This document shows, piece after piece, positions 1 through 9,785 of a stretch of 64,000 nt of DNA. The notes beneath the pieces were generated by a model, which saw only the letters and a list, made by a program, of their open reading frames with translations, was not told where the DNA came from and searched no databases. The translations under genes and the position numbers were made by a program. Source of the DNA: Planctomycetota bacterium (GTDB lineage: Bacteria; Planctomycetota; GCA-2746535); NCBI GenBank assembly GCA_002746535.1, contig NVWA01000010.1, forward strand, positions 1-64,000, written 5' to 3'. The number at the start of each line of letters is the position of its first letter. The first letter of the stretch is position 1.

Positions 1-113
1 TTATATATTTATATTATATATTTATTATTAAGTCCTACCTCCTATATTAAAATCATTTATACAAATCTAGATTTAAATTTATTTTTAATCGAAAATTATT
101 TGAGAGAAAAATT

Positions 114-2936
114 ATGAATAATCCCATGAAATTGATGTTTTTAACGCTATTTTACTTTTTAAATATAATTGGAGTAGCTGATGAAATTCCTGACGAATTT
201 AAAATTAAACGAAAAAATAATTTTGAGTTTGTTTCTAAACCAGTTATTACAAAAAGTAAAAAAGGTTGTGTGATTAATTTTGAAACAAAAGATTTTTGTG
301 ATGTAACAATAGTAATTGAAGATTCGACAAACAAAATTATTAGACATTTAGCTAGTGGTATTCTGGGCAATAACCCACCAGCACCATTTGTAAAAAATGT
401 GAAAAAACAATCGGTTTTATGGGATGGTAAAGATGATCAGGGGAAATATAGAGATGATTTTGGAAATCTTAAAATTAGAGTTTCATTAGGTTTAAAACCT
501 ACTTTTGAGAAAACATTATTTTGGTCACCTCATAAAAGAATTGGTAATAATAAACCTAAAATAACGATGACTAAAGAATGTGTTTATATTTCAGAAGGTC
601 AAGGGGTGGACTCATTAAGACAATACGATCATGATGGAAATTATATAAAAACAGTGTATCCATTTCCTGCTAAAAATTTAGATAAGATTAAAGGATTAAA
701 TAAACAAAAATTTCAACAAGATGGAAAATTACTACCAATCAAATTAGGCCCAAAACATCGATCAACCTTATTATCATCTGGAAGTAATATGGTACCCAGT
801 CCAGGTAAATATGGAGAAGCGGCTAATACAATCGCTGCACATGGTGATGATATTGCGTTAATTTCATTTGGCATTAATCGACTAAAAGCAGAAGGTCGTG
901 AGCATCCTAATGGTCTAGTTAGAGATAAAAAATTGTATACCATTAAAACAAAAACAGGTAAAGAGAGAGCCATTATGCCTTTTTATTCTACCTTTTCTAA
1001 TGATGGGAAATCGTTATATATTTCAGGTTTTAAAATTGTCCACAAGTATCCTAAAGCACATGAGTGGGTACCCGGTATTTATAAAATAGATTATCATAAT
1101 AAATCAAAACCAGTTTTATTTAAAGGTTCTGCAGATCCAAAAAAGGTTGGGTCTAATAACGATCAATTCAAAGTTAATTTAGGAATTTGTTTTGATGCAA
1201 AAAATCGATTATATGTAGCCGATTATATGAATGACCGTATTCAAGTATTTAAAGAAGACGGCACCTTTTTAAAATCATTAAAAGTTAAAAAACCGGTTGA
1301 AATTGGAGTTGATCAAAGAACAGGAAAAATTTATATTGTCTCTTTAATGTTGGTCAATAAATTTTTAAAAGCTATCAAATTACCAGCAAATGTTTCTATA
1401 TTAACCTCTTATGAAAATCCAAAAGTTGAGTCAACCTATAAATTACCATTAATTGGTTATAACCCAGGTACAAGTATGAATCGACGAGGCGGGTTAGAGT
1501 TTAGTTTTGCTTTTGACTTTCATAGTAAAAAACCACGTCTATGGATGATGGCAGGTTTAACAATTTCAATAGGGGGGTGGGGGGTAATTACTGCCAAAAC
1601 GAATCTAAAGGGAACAGGTATTATTATCACTGAATTTGAAAAGAATAAATTAAAAACAATCAAAGATTTTCATACAACGGTTACTAAAAAAATAGTCAGG
1701 GCAAAACCGCATGTTCATACGCGACAACGATTGTATGTAAACCCTACAGATGGGATGTTATATTTAGCAGAAGCTCACACAGGTGTTAGCAAATCATTTA
1801 ATCGCTTGGCTGAAATTAATCCAAATAATGGATCAGTAAAAGATTTTAGAATTCCCATAACTGCTGAAGATATGGCCATCGGGCTAGATGGTTATTTTTA
1901 TTTAAGAACGGAATATTTTTTAATGAGGTTTGATCCAAAAACCTGGAAGGAAATCCCTTTTGATTATGGAGTCGAAAAAAGAAAAGTAGGATTTGATATT
2001 ATGCAAGGCAATGCTGATGCCATTTCTGCAATTCAACTACCGGCAACAGGTAAGGGTATGGCCTGGTGGCATTTAGGCGGCATGGCTATTTCACCTAAAG
2101 GGCATATAGTTTTAAGTTGTTGCAATCAAGTAAAAAGATTAAAAACAAAAGCTGGCAATGATCATTATTATGCTAAACGAGGAAGTAAAAATGGAGGAAG
2201 CGAGAGTTCCTATAAACCAGATATTTATCCAGGCCGTAGAACTGGATGGGAATTACATGTTTGGGATAAATATGGAAAACCTGTATATGAAGATGCCTTT
2301 TCTGGTCTTTATGTCTCCGATGGTATCAGTATGGATAAAGATGATAATTTATATGTGTTGATGCAGCAAAATAGAAGTTTTAATGGTAAGCCTTATATGA
2401 TCAAATGGGCTGAAACAATGGTTAAAGTCAAAGCTTCCAAGGCAAAAGTTATCACAACTTTTAGACCCGAATTGCCTATCGAAAAAGCTGGTTATCCAAA
2501 AAGAAAAATGGATATTGCCGGCGCTTGGGTCGAGAATGCTGAATGGTTTTATGGGGGAGTTGGTTTTAATGGTGGAAAATCTGGGAGTTCATGCATTTGC
2601 TGGAACGCCAGACCAGCTTTAGATTTATTTGCTAGATCTTTTTTGCCTGAAATAGATCACTTTAGTATCGCGGTGCTAGACTCTAATGGTAATTTAATTA
2701 CCAGAATTGGGCAATATGGAAATGTAGACGATGGCAAGCCCCTAGTCAATGCCGGTGGTCCTAAAAACACAAACTCAATTGGTGGTGATGAAGTCGCCTT
2801 ATTTCATGCCGCTTATGTAGCCACTCATTCTGATAAAAGACTTTTTATTGCTGATGCTGGTAACAGTAGAATTCTGAGCGTTAAATTAAATTATCACACA
2901 AATTCAACCACGGCTTTAAAAGGACTTTTAAAGTGA
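114..2936 (+). CDS. Secreted NHL-repeat / beta-propeller protein
   Basis: This 940-residue protein begins with a hydrophobic signal peptide (about residues 6-22, ending near VADE), so it is probably exported. Around residues 95-125 there is a FlgD-Ig-like stretch (VLWDGKDDQG...). NHL-type propeller strands are visible in the middle (FDAKNRLYVADYMNDRIQVF, about residues 360-385) and again at the C-terminus (RLFIADAGNSRILSVKL). The family is common as large secreted proteins in Planctomycetes and Lentisphaerae. No catalytic motif is visible, so the ligand or partner is unknown. The ATG at 114 follows a GAGAGAAA purine stretch; a second ATG four codons later is also possible. It is monocistronic, with a 230-base gap before the next gene. 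Confidence 0.75.
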   Translation: MNNPMKLMFLTLFYFLNIIGVADEIPDEFKIKRKNNFEFVSKPVITKSKKGCVINFETKDFCDVTIVIEDSTNKIIRHLASGILGNNPPAPFVKNVKKQSVLWDGKDDQGKYRDDFGNLKIRVSLGLKPTFEKTLFWSPHKRIGNNKPKITMTKECVYISEGQGVDSLRQYDHDGNYIKTVYPFPAKNLDKIKGLNKQKFQQDGKLLPIKLGPKHRSTLLSSGSNMVPSPGKYGEAANTIAAHGDDIALISFGINRLKAEGREHPNGLVRDKKLYTIKTKTGKERAIMPFYSTFSNDGKSLYISGFKIVHKYPKAHEWVPGIYKIDYHNKSKPVLFKGSADPKKVGSNNDQFKVNLGICFDAKNRLYVADYMNDRIQVFKEDGTFLKSLKVKKPVEIGVDQRTGKIYIVSLMLVNKFLKAIKLPANVSILTSYENPKVESTYKLPLIGYNPGTSMNRRGGLEFSFAFDFHSKKPRLWMMAGLTISIGGWGVITAKTNLKGTGIIITEFEKNKLKTIKDFHTTVTKKIVRAKPHVHTRQRLYVNPTDGMLYLAEAHTGVSKSFNRLAEINPNNGSVKDFRIPITAEDMAIGLDGYFYLRTEYFLMRFDPKTWKEIPFDYGVEKRKVGFDIMQGNADAISAIQLPATGKGMAWWHLGGMAISPKGHIVLSCCNQVKRLKTKAGNDHYYAKRGSKNGGSESSYKPDIYPGRRTGWELHVWDKYGKPVYEDAFSGLYVSDGISMDKDDNLYVLMQQNRSFNGKPYMIKWAETMVKVKASKAKVITTFRPELPIEKAGYPKRKMDIAGAWVENAEWFYGGVGFNGGKSGSSCICWNARPALDLFARSFLPEIDHFSIAVLDSNGNLITRIGQYGNVDDGKPLVNAGGPKNTNSIGGDEVALFHAAYVATHSDKRLFIADAGNSRILSVKLNYHTNSTTALKGLLK

Positions 2937-3196
2937 TCATTTTTTAAATCAATTTGCTTAATTAAGTATTCATTCATAATGTCCTGGCGGGGAAATGATA
3001 TATTATCTATACCCCTGATTTGATCAATACGCCTCATAATTTACTCGTTTACCTATCTTTCTGTCTATATTATTGATTTTCAATTGATTTTTGTTTTGCA
3101 TCATTTTTGACTTCATAGAATACCTTTTTTTGAAGTAGTTACTCGGTAGTTGCTTTAGAGAAATTTTCATTGAAGTCTTTTTTGATCAAGAGGAAA

Positions 3197-4054
3197 ATGT
3201 CAACTAACATTTCTGATAAACCTGAAGTAATAGAAGAGGATCACAAAATCTCTTTCATAATCGTGGCGCTAGTCACCTTCATTTTTTTGATGCCCTTTAC
3301 TTCTTTTTTTACTGTTTTCAAAATAGAAGATTTATATATTTTATTTCTTAGCTATTTTATTCGGATGTTTGCTATAACCGCCGGATACCATCGTTATTTT
3401 TCTCATACTACATTTAAGACAAGTCGAATTTTTCAGTTCTTTTTGGCAGCAACAGCATCAACGACACTTCAAGGAGGCCCCTTATGGTGGTCCACGAAAC
3501 ATCGTCATCATCATGCGAAATCAGATTTAGCGGAAGATTATCACTCCCCCGTACAACATGGCTTTTGGCATAGTCATATGCTTTGGTTTATGTATAAGAA
3601 AAACTTAAATATTAAAATGGACTCAGTGATGGTGAAATTTAATAAATTTCCCGAAATTAGATTCATCGAAAAGTACTGGGCATTTGTGACATTATTGATG
3701 ATCGCAATTCTTTATTTTTTTGGTGGTTGGAATTGGGTTATTTGGGGCTTTTGTGTACCAGCAGTTTTACTTAATCATGCCACTTATACCGTTAATTCAT
3801 TGGTACATATTTTTGGTTATCGCCGTTATGAAACATCCGATAATAGCAAAAACAATTGGTTTGTTGCCATTATCACTTTAGGAGAAGGCTGGCATAACAA
3901 TCATCATAAATTTTCCAATTGCACCAGACAAGGTTTCGCTTGGTATGAATTTGACATTACATACTATATTCTAAAACTATTAAGTTATCTAAGAATAGTT
4001 TGGGATATTAAACCGGTTCCTGAGCGTGTCTTAAAAGAAGGCAATATTTCATAA
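3197..4054 (+). CDS. Acyl-CoA (delta-9 type) fatty acid desaturase
   Basis: This membrane di-iron desaturase would insert a double bond into acyl chains. All three histidine boxes of the family are present: HRYFSH, then KHRHHH about 40 residues later, and WHNNHH near the C-terminus. Pairs of hydrophobic segments lie between them. The length (285-294 residues) fits bacterial acyl-CoA desaturases. The frame is open from a TTG at 3170, but I prefer the ATG at 3197, preceded closely by AAGAGG. The TTG with AGAG nine bases upstream is the alternative. It converges on the fatty acid hydroxylase-type gene downstream, so both may modify membrane lipids, but they are not in one operon. Confidence 0.9.
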   Translation: MSTNISDKPEVIEEDHKISFIIVALVTFIFLMPFTSFFTVFKIEDLYILFLSYFIRMFAITAGYHRYFSHTTFKTSRIFQFFLAATASTTLQGGPLWWSTKHRHHHAKSDLAEDYHSPVQHGFWHSHMLWFMYKKNLNIKMDSVMVKFNKFPEIRFIEKYWAFVTLLMIAILYFFGGWNWVIWGFCVPAVLLNHATYTVNSLVHIFGYRRYETSDNSKNNWFVAIITLGEGWHNNHHKFSNCTRQGFAWYEFDITYYILKLLSYLRIVWDIKPVPERVLKEGNIS

Positions 4055-4096
4055 GCTCTATATCCAAACCAGGCTTCACAAAATTTATATCAGTTC

Positions 4097-4110
4097 AACT
4101 CCTAGGAGTT
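4097..4110. terminator. Perfect 14-base palindrome between convergent genes
   Basis: AACTCCTAGGAGTT lies between the stop codons of the desaturase and the hydroxylase, which converge. The position suits a bidirectional terminator, but there is no clear loop and no T tract. Confidence 0.25.
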
Positions 4111-4115
4111 AATAG

Positions 4116-4913
4116 TTAATCCGAAGGCTCTTTAAATCTAGAATAAAAGGGCATGAGGATCTGTTGCCAGTAACCGTGAGGGATTTTCTCTTGAATACCA
4201 TAGTCATCTGGGAACTCTTTTGGGTGATAATAAGTACCAAAAATAATATCCATCAATGGCATTAGGTTTGCAAAATTACAAGAACCGTTTCGATGAATAT
4301 CATGATGCCAGTGATGAAGCATGGGGGAGCCGAGAATATATTTTAAAGGACCAATCGAAATCTTTGCATTGGAATGAATTAATAATCCGAACATACCTCT
4401 TAAAACCATAAAGCCTACTAACACTTCTAATGGAAACCCCATTAAAATTCCGGGAAGATTTTCAATTAATCTTGTATAAAAACCATCAACAGGGTGCTCC
4501 CTAAAGGCAGCCACCCAATCCAGTTTTTTAGAGGTATGATGTACACGGTGAAATCGCCATAACCAGGGAATTCGATGAGATAACCTGTGCCCCCAATAGA
4601 TAGAAATATCACATAAAAAAATAACTTCAAATATTTGCAACCATAATGGTTGAGCGGCGACATACTCTCTAAACGATTGTATTAAAAATAAAAACCGATA
4701 AGTATTTGAATCAAATGTCGTTAAACCATATTCAATCATACCCGTCCAGATAAAATATTGGCCAAAGAAGAACGCGCAATCCGTTAGCCACTGCTCTCTA
4801 AAAATAGACTGATCATGATTTTTGAAAGCCTTTTCTAAAGGCAGCATCGTGGCGAAATAAATGCCAAATGAAATGAATGCATATAGAAGGCTGGTTGATA
4901 ATGATTGAATCAT
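4116..4913 (-). CDS. Sterol desaturase / fatty acid hydroxylase superfamily protein
   Basis: This 265-residue membrane protein has the clustered histidines of the fatty acid hydroxylase superfamily: HRLSHR, then HRVHH about ten residues on, and HHWHHD followed by N in the C-terminal third. Several hydrophobic segments surround them. Enzymes of this family use a di-iron centre to hydroxylate or desaturate lipids; the substrate cannot be told from sequence. Its ATG overlaps the stop codon of the upstream small protein gene (ATGA), so the two are translationally coupled and probably form a two-gene operon. Confidence 0.85.
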   Translation of the reverse strand: MIQSLSTSLLYAFISFGIYFATMLPLEKAFKNHDQSIFREQWLTDCAFFFGQYFIWTGMIEYGLTTFDSNTYRFLFLIQSFREYVAAQPLWLQIFEVIFLCDISIYWGHRLSHRIPWLWRFHRVHHTSKKLDWVAAFREHPVDGFYTRLIENLPGILMGFPLEVLVGFMVLRGMFGLLIHSNAKISIGPLKYILGSPMLHHWHHDIHRNGSCNFANLMPLMDIIFGTYYHPKEFPDDYGIQEKIPHGYWQQILMPFYSRFKEPSD

Positions 4914-5401
4914 TTATTTTTTTGATGATGATTTTTTTTTTGCTTTTTCGGTAAATCTTTTTTATCCAATTCAATAAATAAATCAGGTGGTGCGCTTTTG
5001 CTGGTAGGGAAAAATCGTTTATTTTTCTTGTTATTAGAATCGATTTTGTAGAGTTTGTCAATTATAATTGGTTTTGCAGATTTACTTGTGGAGAAAAATG
5101 GTTTTGGCATTTTCTTTTTTGGTAAAAAGGGATAACCACTTTTTGTTTCCTGATTTAAAGGTGGGATGAAGATCTCTTGTAAATCATTAAATTCGTTTTC
5201 AATGCTATCTTTTGGAAAATTTTCTGCAGATTGTATGCTCATTGATTTTGATGAACTGAAATAACTTTTATCTGTTTTCGTTTCTGGATTTTGATACTTA
5301 TTGGATTCCTTATAAATCAAATATCCTGATACTCCTACAAAAATTACAGCAGCCAATATTTTAAAAAGCAAAGAAAACTTAATAGGGCTCTTTTCAGACA
5401 T
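4910..5401 (-). CDS. Small membrane-anchored protein with three SKS repeats
   Basis: I do not recognise this 163-residue protein. It has one transmembrane segment near residues 11-31 after a short charged N-terminus, then a Lys/Ser/Pro-rich, probably disordered tail. The tail carries three copies of an aromatic-x-x-SKS motif: YFSSSKS near residue 47, FFSTSKS near 101 and FFPTSKS near 129. It ends in a very basic stretch (KKQKKNHHQKNK). The stop overlaps the start of the hydroxylase-type gene, suggesting that it works with that membrane enzyme. The repeats could be docking or modification sites, which is inference only. Confidence 0.6.
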   Translation of the reverse strand: MSEKSPIKFSLLFKILAAVIFVGVSGYLIYKESNKYQNPETKTDKSYFSSSKSMSIQSAENFPKDSIENEFNDLQEIFIPPLNQETKSGYPFLPKKKMPKPFFSTSKSAKPIIIDKLYKIDSNNKKNKRFFPTSKSAPPDLFIELDKKDLPKKQKKNHHQKNK

Positions 5402-5711
5402 AATTCATTCCTCAACGAAAAATAGTAATTTGTAATATTAATCAAATGAGATTATTTGGGAATTCCTTTTAATGCGGAATCATTCTAATTTACATTTATT
5501 TTACATATATAATATTTTATATTTTCCGAAAGAGGTTTAATTTCTAAATGCGAACTAAAGTTTGTATAAATGCATATTGCCAACATCAACTTCTGTTTAT
5601 TTCTTCTACATTTTTTCAATGAATAAAATAGGCTTTTATCGGTGTTCTTACTTTGTAGAATTCTTTGCCCGTGAGTTGACGTAAATTTTAAAATTTAGTT
5701 TAGGACTAATT
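5402..5711. other. Divergent intergenic region, 310 bases
   Basis: This AT-rich gap separates the SKS-repeat operon (minus strand) from the small secreted protein gene (plus strand). It must hold promoters for both directions. No ORF, RNA fold or convincing operator was seen. Confidence 0.4.
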
Positions 5712-6215
5712 ATGAAAAAAATTAATTTAATGTTATGTATGCTTTGTTTGTTCTCCATTGGCTCTCTTTGTGCAGATGTTAAGAAAGATATGCAAGGTTA
5801 TTGGAAGGCAGATCTTGATGCCTTGAAAAAATCAATGGAAAAAAAATTAAATGAAATGCCAGCTGAGCAAAGACAATTTGCAGGAGGCATGATAAAAATG
5901 ATGACTGAAATATTTAAAAACTTTGCTATTCATATCACTGAAAAAGAGCAAATAGCATTAACACCTAAAGGCGAAGAGAAAAAGAGTTATGAAATCGTGA
6001 AAGTTGATGGCAATAAAGTTACTATGAAAGTAGGTAGTAAAGAGGTTACTGTCCTAGTTGAAAAAGATAAATTATCTATCAATGACAAACAAATGGACAT
6101 AGTCTTGTTGCGAACAGACAAGGCTGAATACGAAAAAAGAAAAAAAGGTATGGCAGAAGCGGCTGAAAAATTAAAAGGTGCCACTGGATTACCACCACCA
6201 CCACCATCAAAATAA
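5712..6215 (+). CDS. Small secreted protein of unknown function
   Basis: This 167-residue protein has a clear signal peptide (MKKINLMLCM..., cleavage probably after LCA near residue 21). The mature part opens with MQGYWKAD, then an amphipathic Lys/Glu-rich helix, then a run of short beta strands (IALTPKGEEKKSYEIVKVDG). It ends in a polyproline tail PPPPPSK. The pattern resembles small lipocalin-like proteins that begin with a 'G.W' motif, but no family can be named. It is monocistronic and followed by a hairpin at 6230-6282. Confidence 0.65.
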   Translation: MKKINLMLCMLCLFSIGSLCADVKKDMQGYWKADLDALKKSMEKKLNEMPAEQRQFAGGMIKMMTEIFKNFAIHITEKEQIALTPKGEEKKSYEIVKVDGNKVTMKVGSKEVTVLVEKDKLSINDKQMDIVLLRTDKAEYEKRKKGMAEAAEKLKGATGLPPPPPSK

Positions 6216-6229
6216 ATTTATAATTAGAC

Positions 6230-6282
6230 GGGGGTGTATGGATTGAAGCTGATATTTATTATAGCTTTATTCTAAACACCCC
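6230..6282. terminator. Long hairpin between convergent genes
   Basis: Outer arms GGGGTGT (6231-6237) and ACACCCC (6276-6282) are complementary. An inner pair AAGCT (6246-6250) and AGCTT (6263-6267) extends the fold. It sits between two convergent genes, so a bidirectional terminator is likely, although the stem is interrupted and lacks a strong T tract. Confidence 0.4.
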
Positions 6283-6336
6283 ATCAATAGCAGCCCTGCC
6301 GAGAACCGACATTCTTGATTAAAATTAGAGAAGACC

Positions 6337-7497
6337 TTATTTATTTTTTAAATCTAAAACGGTAGCAGTGTAAATTTCTTTTTGTTTTACTTTCCACCAC
6401 TTCCCCCACATCGTATATGGTGCTTCCCATGGAGGGTGACCCGAATTATTTAATAATCCCTTTAATACTCTTTTCGCCATTTCTTTGTGTTCTGCAGTAG
6501 TTCGATTTACTAACCATAATAAAGATTTATCAATACAAATAAACTTTTCGAGACCTGTTAAGTGATAGCTTGAGGAAGATACGATAGAGGATTTTCTATT
6601 TTTTTTATCTAGCTTTACTAATAGAGATAATATTAAATTTCCAGCATCTCGGTCAAGGTCTTGAATGGCCATTAATTTTGAAGAATACCTGATTTGATAT
6701 ACACCTGCTAAATAAAGGTAGGACATTAGATTTTTTTCTAAAGCAATTTTTTGCTCTAATGGTACAGCTTTTTTCATATAGGTTTTAATTTTTTTATTTC
6801 GTTTTTTATTTAATTTTTTTATATCTCTTATCTTGTATGAACGGGGGTCTGTTGCTGATGCTAGATCTGCCATCAATTCTTGGTGTGTTTGAACTAAGAC
6901 ATAAAACTTTTTTAATTTTTTATCCATTTCCCATTTCATTAAAAGCTGATCTGTATCAATCATTCCAAAAGAATTCAATGGAACTCCGTTCCAGTTATCC
7001 AATACTGAAATAATCATTTCTTCTTGAGGAATTCCAGGAATGGTGCCTTTTTGAGTAAGAAAACTTCCTAATTTCGATATTTCATCTTTGGTTAAAATAT
7101 TTAAATTTTTGAGGCTTTGTAATACTTCTTTGGTGTATGGACCGTCATAGTTTTGAACGAGTTTTAAAATTAATTCTAGAGGAACGTTGGCTTCCTTTAA
7201 CTTTTTATCAAAAGAAACTAAATTGATAATCCCATCTTTATCTAGTTTTGTTTTTATCAGCTTGCCTTGTGTTTTTGAAAGAATATTTAAACGAATTAAT
7301 GCGGTCACTTTTTCTTTTGTGAATGGTTCAAATCGCTTTAAGCCCAATAGCTTTTCTTTTGGAAGTGATAGCTCTTCGTAAGAACCCGGAACGGCATCTT
7401 TTATAAATCGTTTGCTGTAATCATGTTCCTTTTTATCTTGTCCAAATAGAAAGGTCGCCAGGACCATAAAAATAATCATTAAGGTAAATGTTCTCAT
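6337..7497 (-). CDS. Secreted protein of unknown function, coupled to J-domain gene
   Basis: This 386-residue protein starts with a signal peptide (MRTFTLMIIFMVLATFLFGQ). The mature part is helical and Lys/Leu-rich, with repeated short helices in the first half (LIRLNILSKTQGKL, LKNLNILTKDEISKL) that look like degenerate internal repeats. A Trp-rich C-terminus (YTMWGKWWKVKQKE) follows. No known domain is recognised. Its ATG overlaps the stop of the J-domain gene (ATGA at 7494-7497), so the two are co-translated. Confidence 0.65.
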   Translation of the reverse strand: MRTFTLMIIFMVLATFLFGQDKKEHDYSKRFIKDAVPGSYEELSLPKEKLLGLKRFEPFTKEKVTALIRLNILSKTQGKLIKTKLDKDGIINLVSFDKKLKEANVPLELILKLVQNYDGPYTKEVLQSLKNLNILTKDEISKLGSFLTQKGTIPGIPQEEMIISVLDNWNGVPLNSFGMIDTDQLLMKWEMDKKLKKFYVLVQTHQELMADLASATDPRSYKIRDIKKLNKKRNKKIKTYMKKAVPLEQKIALEKNLMSYLYLAGVYQIRYSSKLMAIQDLDRDAGNLILSLLVKLDKKNRKSSIVSSSSYHLTGLEKFICIDKSLLWLVNRTTAEHKEMAKRVLKGLLNNSGHPPWEAPYTMWGKWWKVKQKEIYTATVLDLKNK

Positions 7498-8321
7498 TTC
7501 TTCTCCATGCTGATAATTTTCTCTTTTAGTTTTATTAGTTTTGATGATTTTTCATCATATTCAAAAGCTTGCTCTAGAGATTCCTTTGCATCTGAAAAAT
7601 TATTTTGTTTTATATATAGCTTAATCAAAAATTCTAATTGCAACACCATTTCCTTTTTGCTAAATGGAATATCTCTTATCAATCGTTTATAGTCTTCTGC
7701 CGATTGAGGTGACTTCTTATCTTGGCAAATATTATTTCTGTATAGGTTAATAATATTTTCCTTTAATTCTTTCGAAAATGAGAGTCGATGCAAATCTGTT
7801 CTTATATGACGATAATAGATGGTGAAATATTTGACTGCATTTTGAAATTCTCCAAAAGCTTCATAAACCTCTGCAATTAAGTAAGATGCATCAAAATAAT
7901 CCTTCGGAGAAAGTAGCGACAAAGGGTTGATCCCTTTCATTTCTTCCTCTAAAGACTTAAAGCATTTGATAGCTTCTTCTTGATTTTCTGTTTCTAAATC
8001 CCTTAGAATGAGCTTAATTTTGTCTTCAGGCTTTTCGCTATTTCGAATGGTGTCCCAATAGTTGGGTATGGCGCTTTCGCGTTCTTCCTGTTGATTAGGA
8101 TTATAAAAGATCTCACTTAAAATTTCCGATGGTTGTTCTAATTCTTTTAATAAAAGTCGATATGTTTCTGAAACCAATTTAAACTTATCTTCGGCCCAAT
8201 CTTGATTCTCTTTATTTTTATCGGGATGATATTGAGTAGCTAATTTTTTATAGGCATTTTTAATTATCTTGAGATCAGTCGTTTGTTGAATTTCAAGAAT
8301 TTTAAAATAATTTTGAAGCAT
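7494..8321 (-). CDS. J-domain (DnaJ-like) protein with helical-repeat C-terminus
   Basis: The N-terminal 65 residues form a J domain with the diagnostic HPD tripeptide at residues 32-34 (QYHPDKN), preceded by helix II KNAYKKLATQ. J domains recruit and stimulate Hsp70. The rest (about residues 85-275) is helical and reads like TPR-type repeats (FQNAVKYFTIYYRH, FSDAKESLEQAFEYDEKS). There is no Gly/Phe or zinc region, so this is a specialised type III J protein and not DnaJ. It is the first gene of a two-gene operon with the secreted protein downstream. Confidence 0.85.
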   Translation of the reverse strand: MLQNYFKILEIQQTTDLKIIKNAYKKLATQYHPDKNKENQDWAEDKFKLVSETYRLLLKELEQPSEILSEIFYNPNQQEERESAIPNYWDTIRNSEKPEDKIKLILRDLETENQEEAIKCFKSLEEEMKGINPLSLLSPKDYFDASYLIAEVYEAFGEFQNAVKYFTIYYRHIRTDLHRLSFSKELKENIINLYRNNICQDKKSPQSAEDYKRLIRDIPFSKKEMVLQLEFLIKLYIKQNNFSDAKESLEQAFEYDEKSSKLIKLKEKIISMEKK

Positions 8322-8448
8322 TGCTTTTTGGTTTCATGTTAGAGTTCTCTGCTACCCTTGCTTAGAGAGATCTTTATTGCAATTCATAGGGAGAATATTA
8401 TATTGCACCTATTAAAAAAAGAAATTAAGGATTACAAATTTACCTATT

Positions 8449-9210
8449 ATGTCAGATCTTTTTCAAGAAAATAATCACCGACATCTTCATGGTGACTCGA
8501 CTAAAATGGCCTCCTATGAATCTGTTTTGATAGGAGAAAAGGTCTCTTTAGTACACGCTGATCCGCCCTATTGTATTCTTACTCGAAGACGAAAAAAAGG
8601 AGATCTTAGAGATCCTAAAAAAGTTAAAAATGAAAATGAAGCCGTTACAAGATTTGAAAATATAAAAGTATATCGAGAATTTTTAAATCAGTGGATGCCT
8701 TTAGCAGTGAATTCTTTATTGCCAAATGGCACCATATGCATTTGGACAAATTTCTTGGGAAAAGAACCTATCAAGGCGCTTGCTTCCTCTTTGGGGTTAA
8801 ATTATTGGAACGAATATCAGTGGGCTAAATTAACAAAAGAAAGCGATGGCAATGAAAAGATGGCGCGCATTTATGAAGTTGCTCTAATATTTGTTAACGG
8901 AGAAATTCCAGAGTTATCTTTAGATGATTTGCCAGAATGTTGGTCAGTGGTAAGTCACTATGAAGAAGAGGGTAGTGCAACCAAGTGGGAGAATCATCCC
9001 AACCATAAACCAATTAAGGTGATCGAGCCTTTGATCAGGAGATTTACTAAAATAGGCGATAGAGTTTTAGATCCCTTTGCCGGTTCAGGCTCTTGCCCCG
9101 AAGCTTGTATCAAATTAAATCGGTCTGTTTCTTGCATTGAAATATTAGATAAATGGGCCAAAATCACTCAGGAAAGAATTCGTTTTTCCATTGAGAATCA
9201 TTCTCTTTAA
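8449..9210 (+). CDS. DNA methyltransferase (N6-adenine/N4-cytosine class, beta order)
   Basis: This 253-residue protein carries the catalytic motif IV DPPY near residue 39 (VHADPPYCIL) and the SAM-binding motif I near residue 206 (VLDPFAGSGS). The catalytic-before-SAM order is that of beta-class amino methyltransferases. Both motifs are intact, so it is probably active. No restriction endonuclease or specificity gene lies nearby, so it looks like an orphan methyltransferase. The ATG at 8449 has only a distant AAGGAT upstream. It is a stand-alone gene. Confidence 0.9.
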   Translation: MSDLFQENNHRHLHGDSTKMASYESVLIGEKVSLVHADPPYCILTRRRKKGDLRDPKKVKNENEAVTRFENIKVYREFLNQWMPLAVNSLLPNGTICIWTNFLGKEPIKALASSLGLNYWNEYQWAKLTKESDGNEKMARIYEVALIFVNGEIPELSLDDLPECWSVVSHYEEEGSATKWENHPNHKPIKVIEPLIRRFTKIGDRVLDPFAGSGSCPEACIKLNRSVSCIEILDKWAKITQERIRFSIENHSL

Positions 9211-9340
9211 AAATCACTTTTAGTGTAATTTAGCAGCAATTCCCTTCTACCAATAATTTTGTGATAATTATTATTGAACTTTTTTAGGCTCGCTTGCGTA
9301 GAGGCTTAAATAGAGATGCTTTATATTAGAAAGAAATTCG

Positions 9341-9781
9341 ATGATTCGAAGAAAACGAAAGATTGATTTACCTCCAGGTGAATTGGACATGACCAGTATG
9401 ATTGATTGTGTCTTTTTATTAATTATTTTTTTTATGTTAATTACGGATTTTAAAAAGCGAGATATTGTAAATCTTAAGCTCCCAATTGCTAAATCAGCCG
9501 TACATGTTGAAGATGAGAAAATTATCATTAATATCGAGCGAGATGGCGATCTGTGGATAGGTGGCCATAAAAATACTATTGATGGATTAAAAGATTATTT
9601 AAAACGAAAACGATTAAATTTAACATCCAATGAAAAAGAAGCAGATGGGTATGCTGCCACACTTGTAAAGCTTAGAACAGATGAAATGTCTGAATTTAGA
9701 AATGTTCAACGAGTACTAAAAGCATGTGTCGATGAAAAGTTTTACAAAACAACTTTCGCGGCACTAAATTATGATCAATGA
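9341..9781 (+). CDS. ExbD/TolR-family biopolymer transport protein
   Basis: This 146-residue protein has a short basic N-terminus and one transmembrane helix (about residues 17-37, MTSMIDCVFLLIIFFM). The conserved membrane aspartate of the family is at residue 22. A periplasmic domain follows. ExbD/TolR proteins form the proton-driven motor with ExbB/TolQ. No exbB/tolQ gene is in the window. The periplasmic domain is of normal size. It precedes a second exbD, with a hairpin in the 120-base gap between them. Confidence 0.85.
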   Translation: MIRRKRKIDLPPGELDMTSMIDCVFLLIIFFMLITDFKKRDIVNLKLPIAKSAVHVEDEKIIINIERDGDLWIGGHKNTIDGLKDYLKRKRLNLTSNEKEADGYAATLVKLRTDEMSEFRNVQRVLKACVDEKFYKTTFAALNYDQ

Positions 9782-9785
9782 TAAA

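Noticed and set aside
8449..9210. A restriction-modification system around the methyltransferase
   Set aside because: Neighbours are a J-domain operon and ExbD genes; no nuclease or specificity gene is present.
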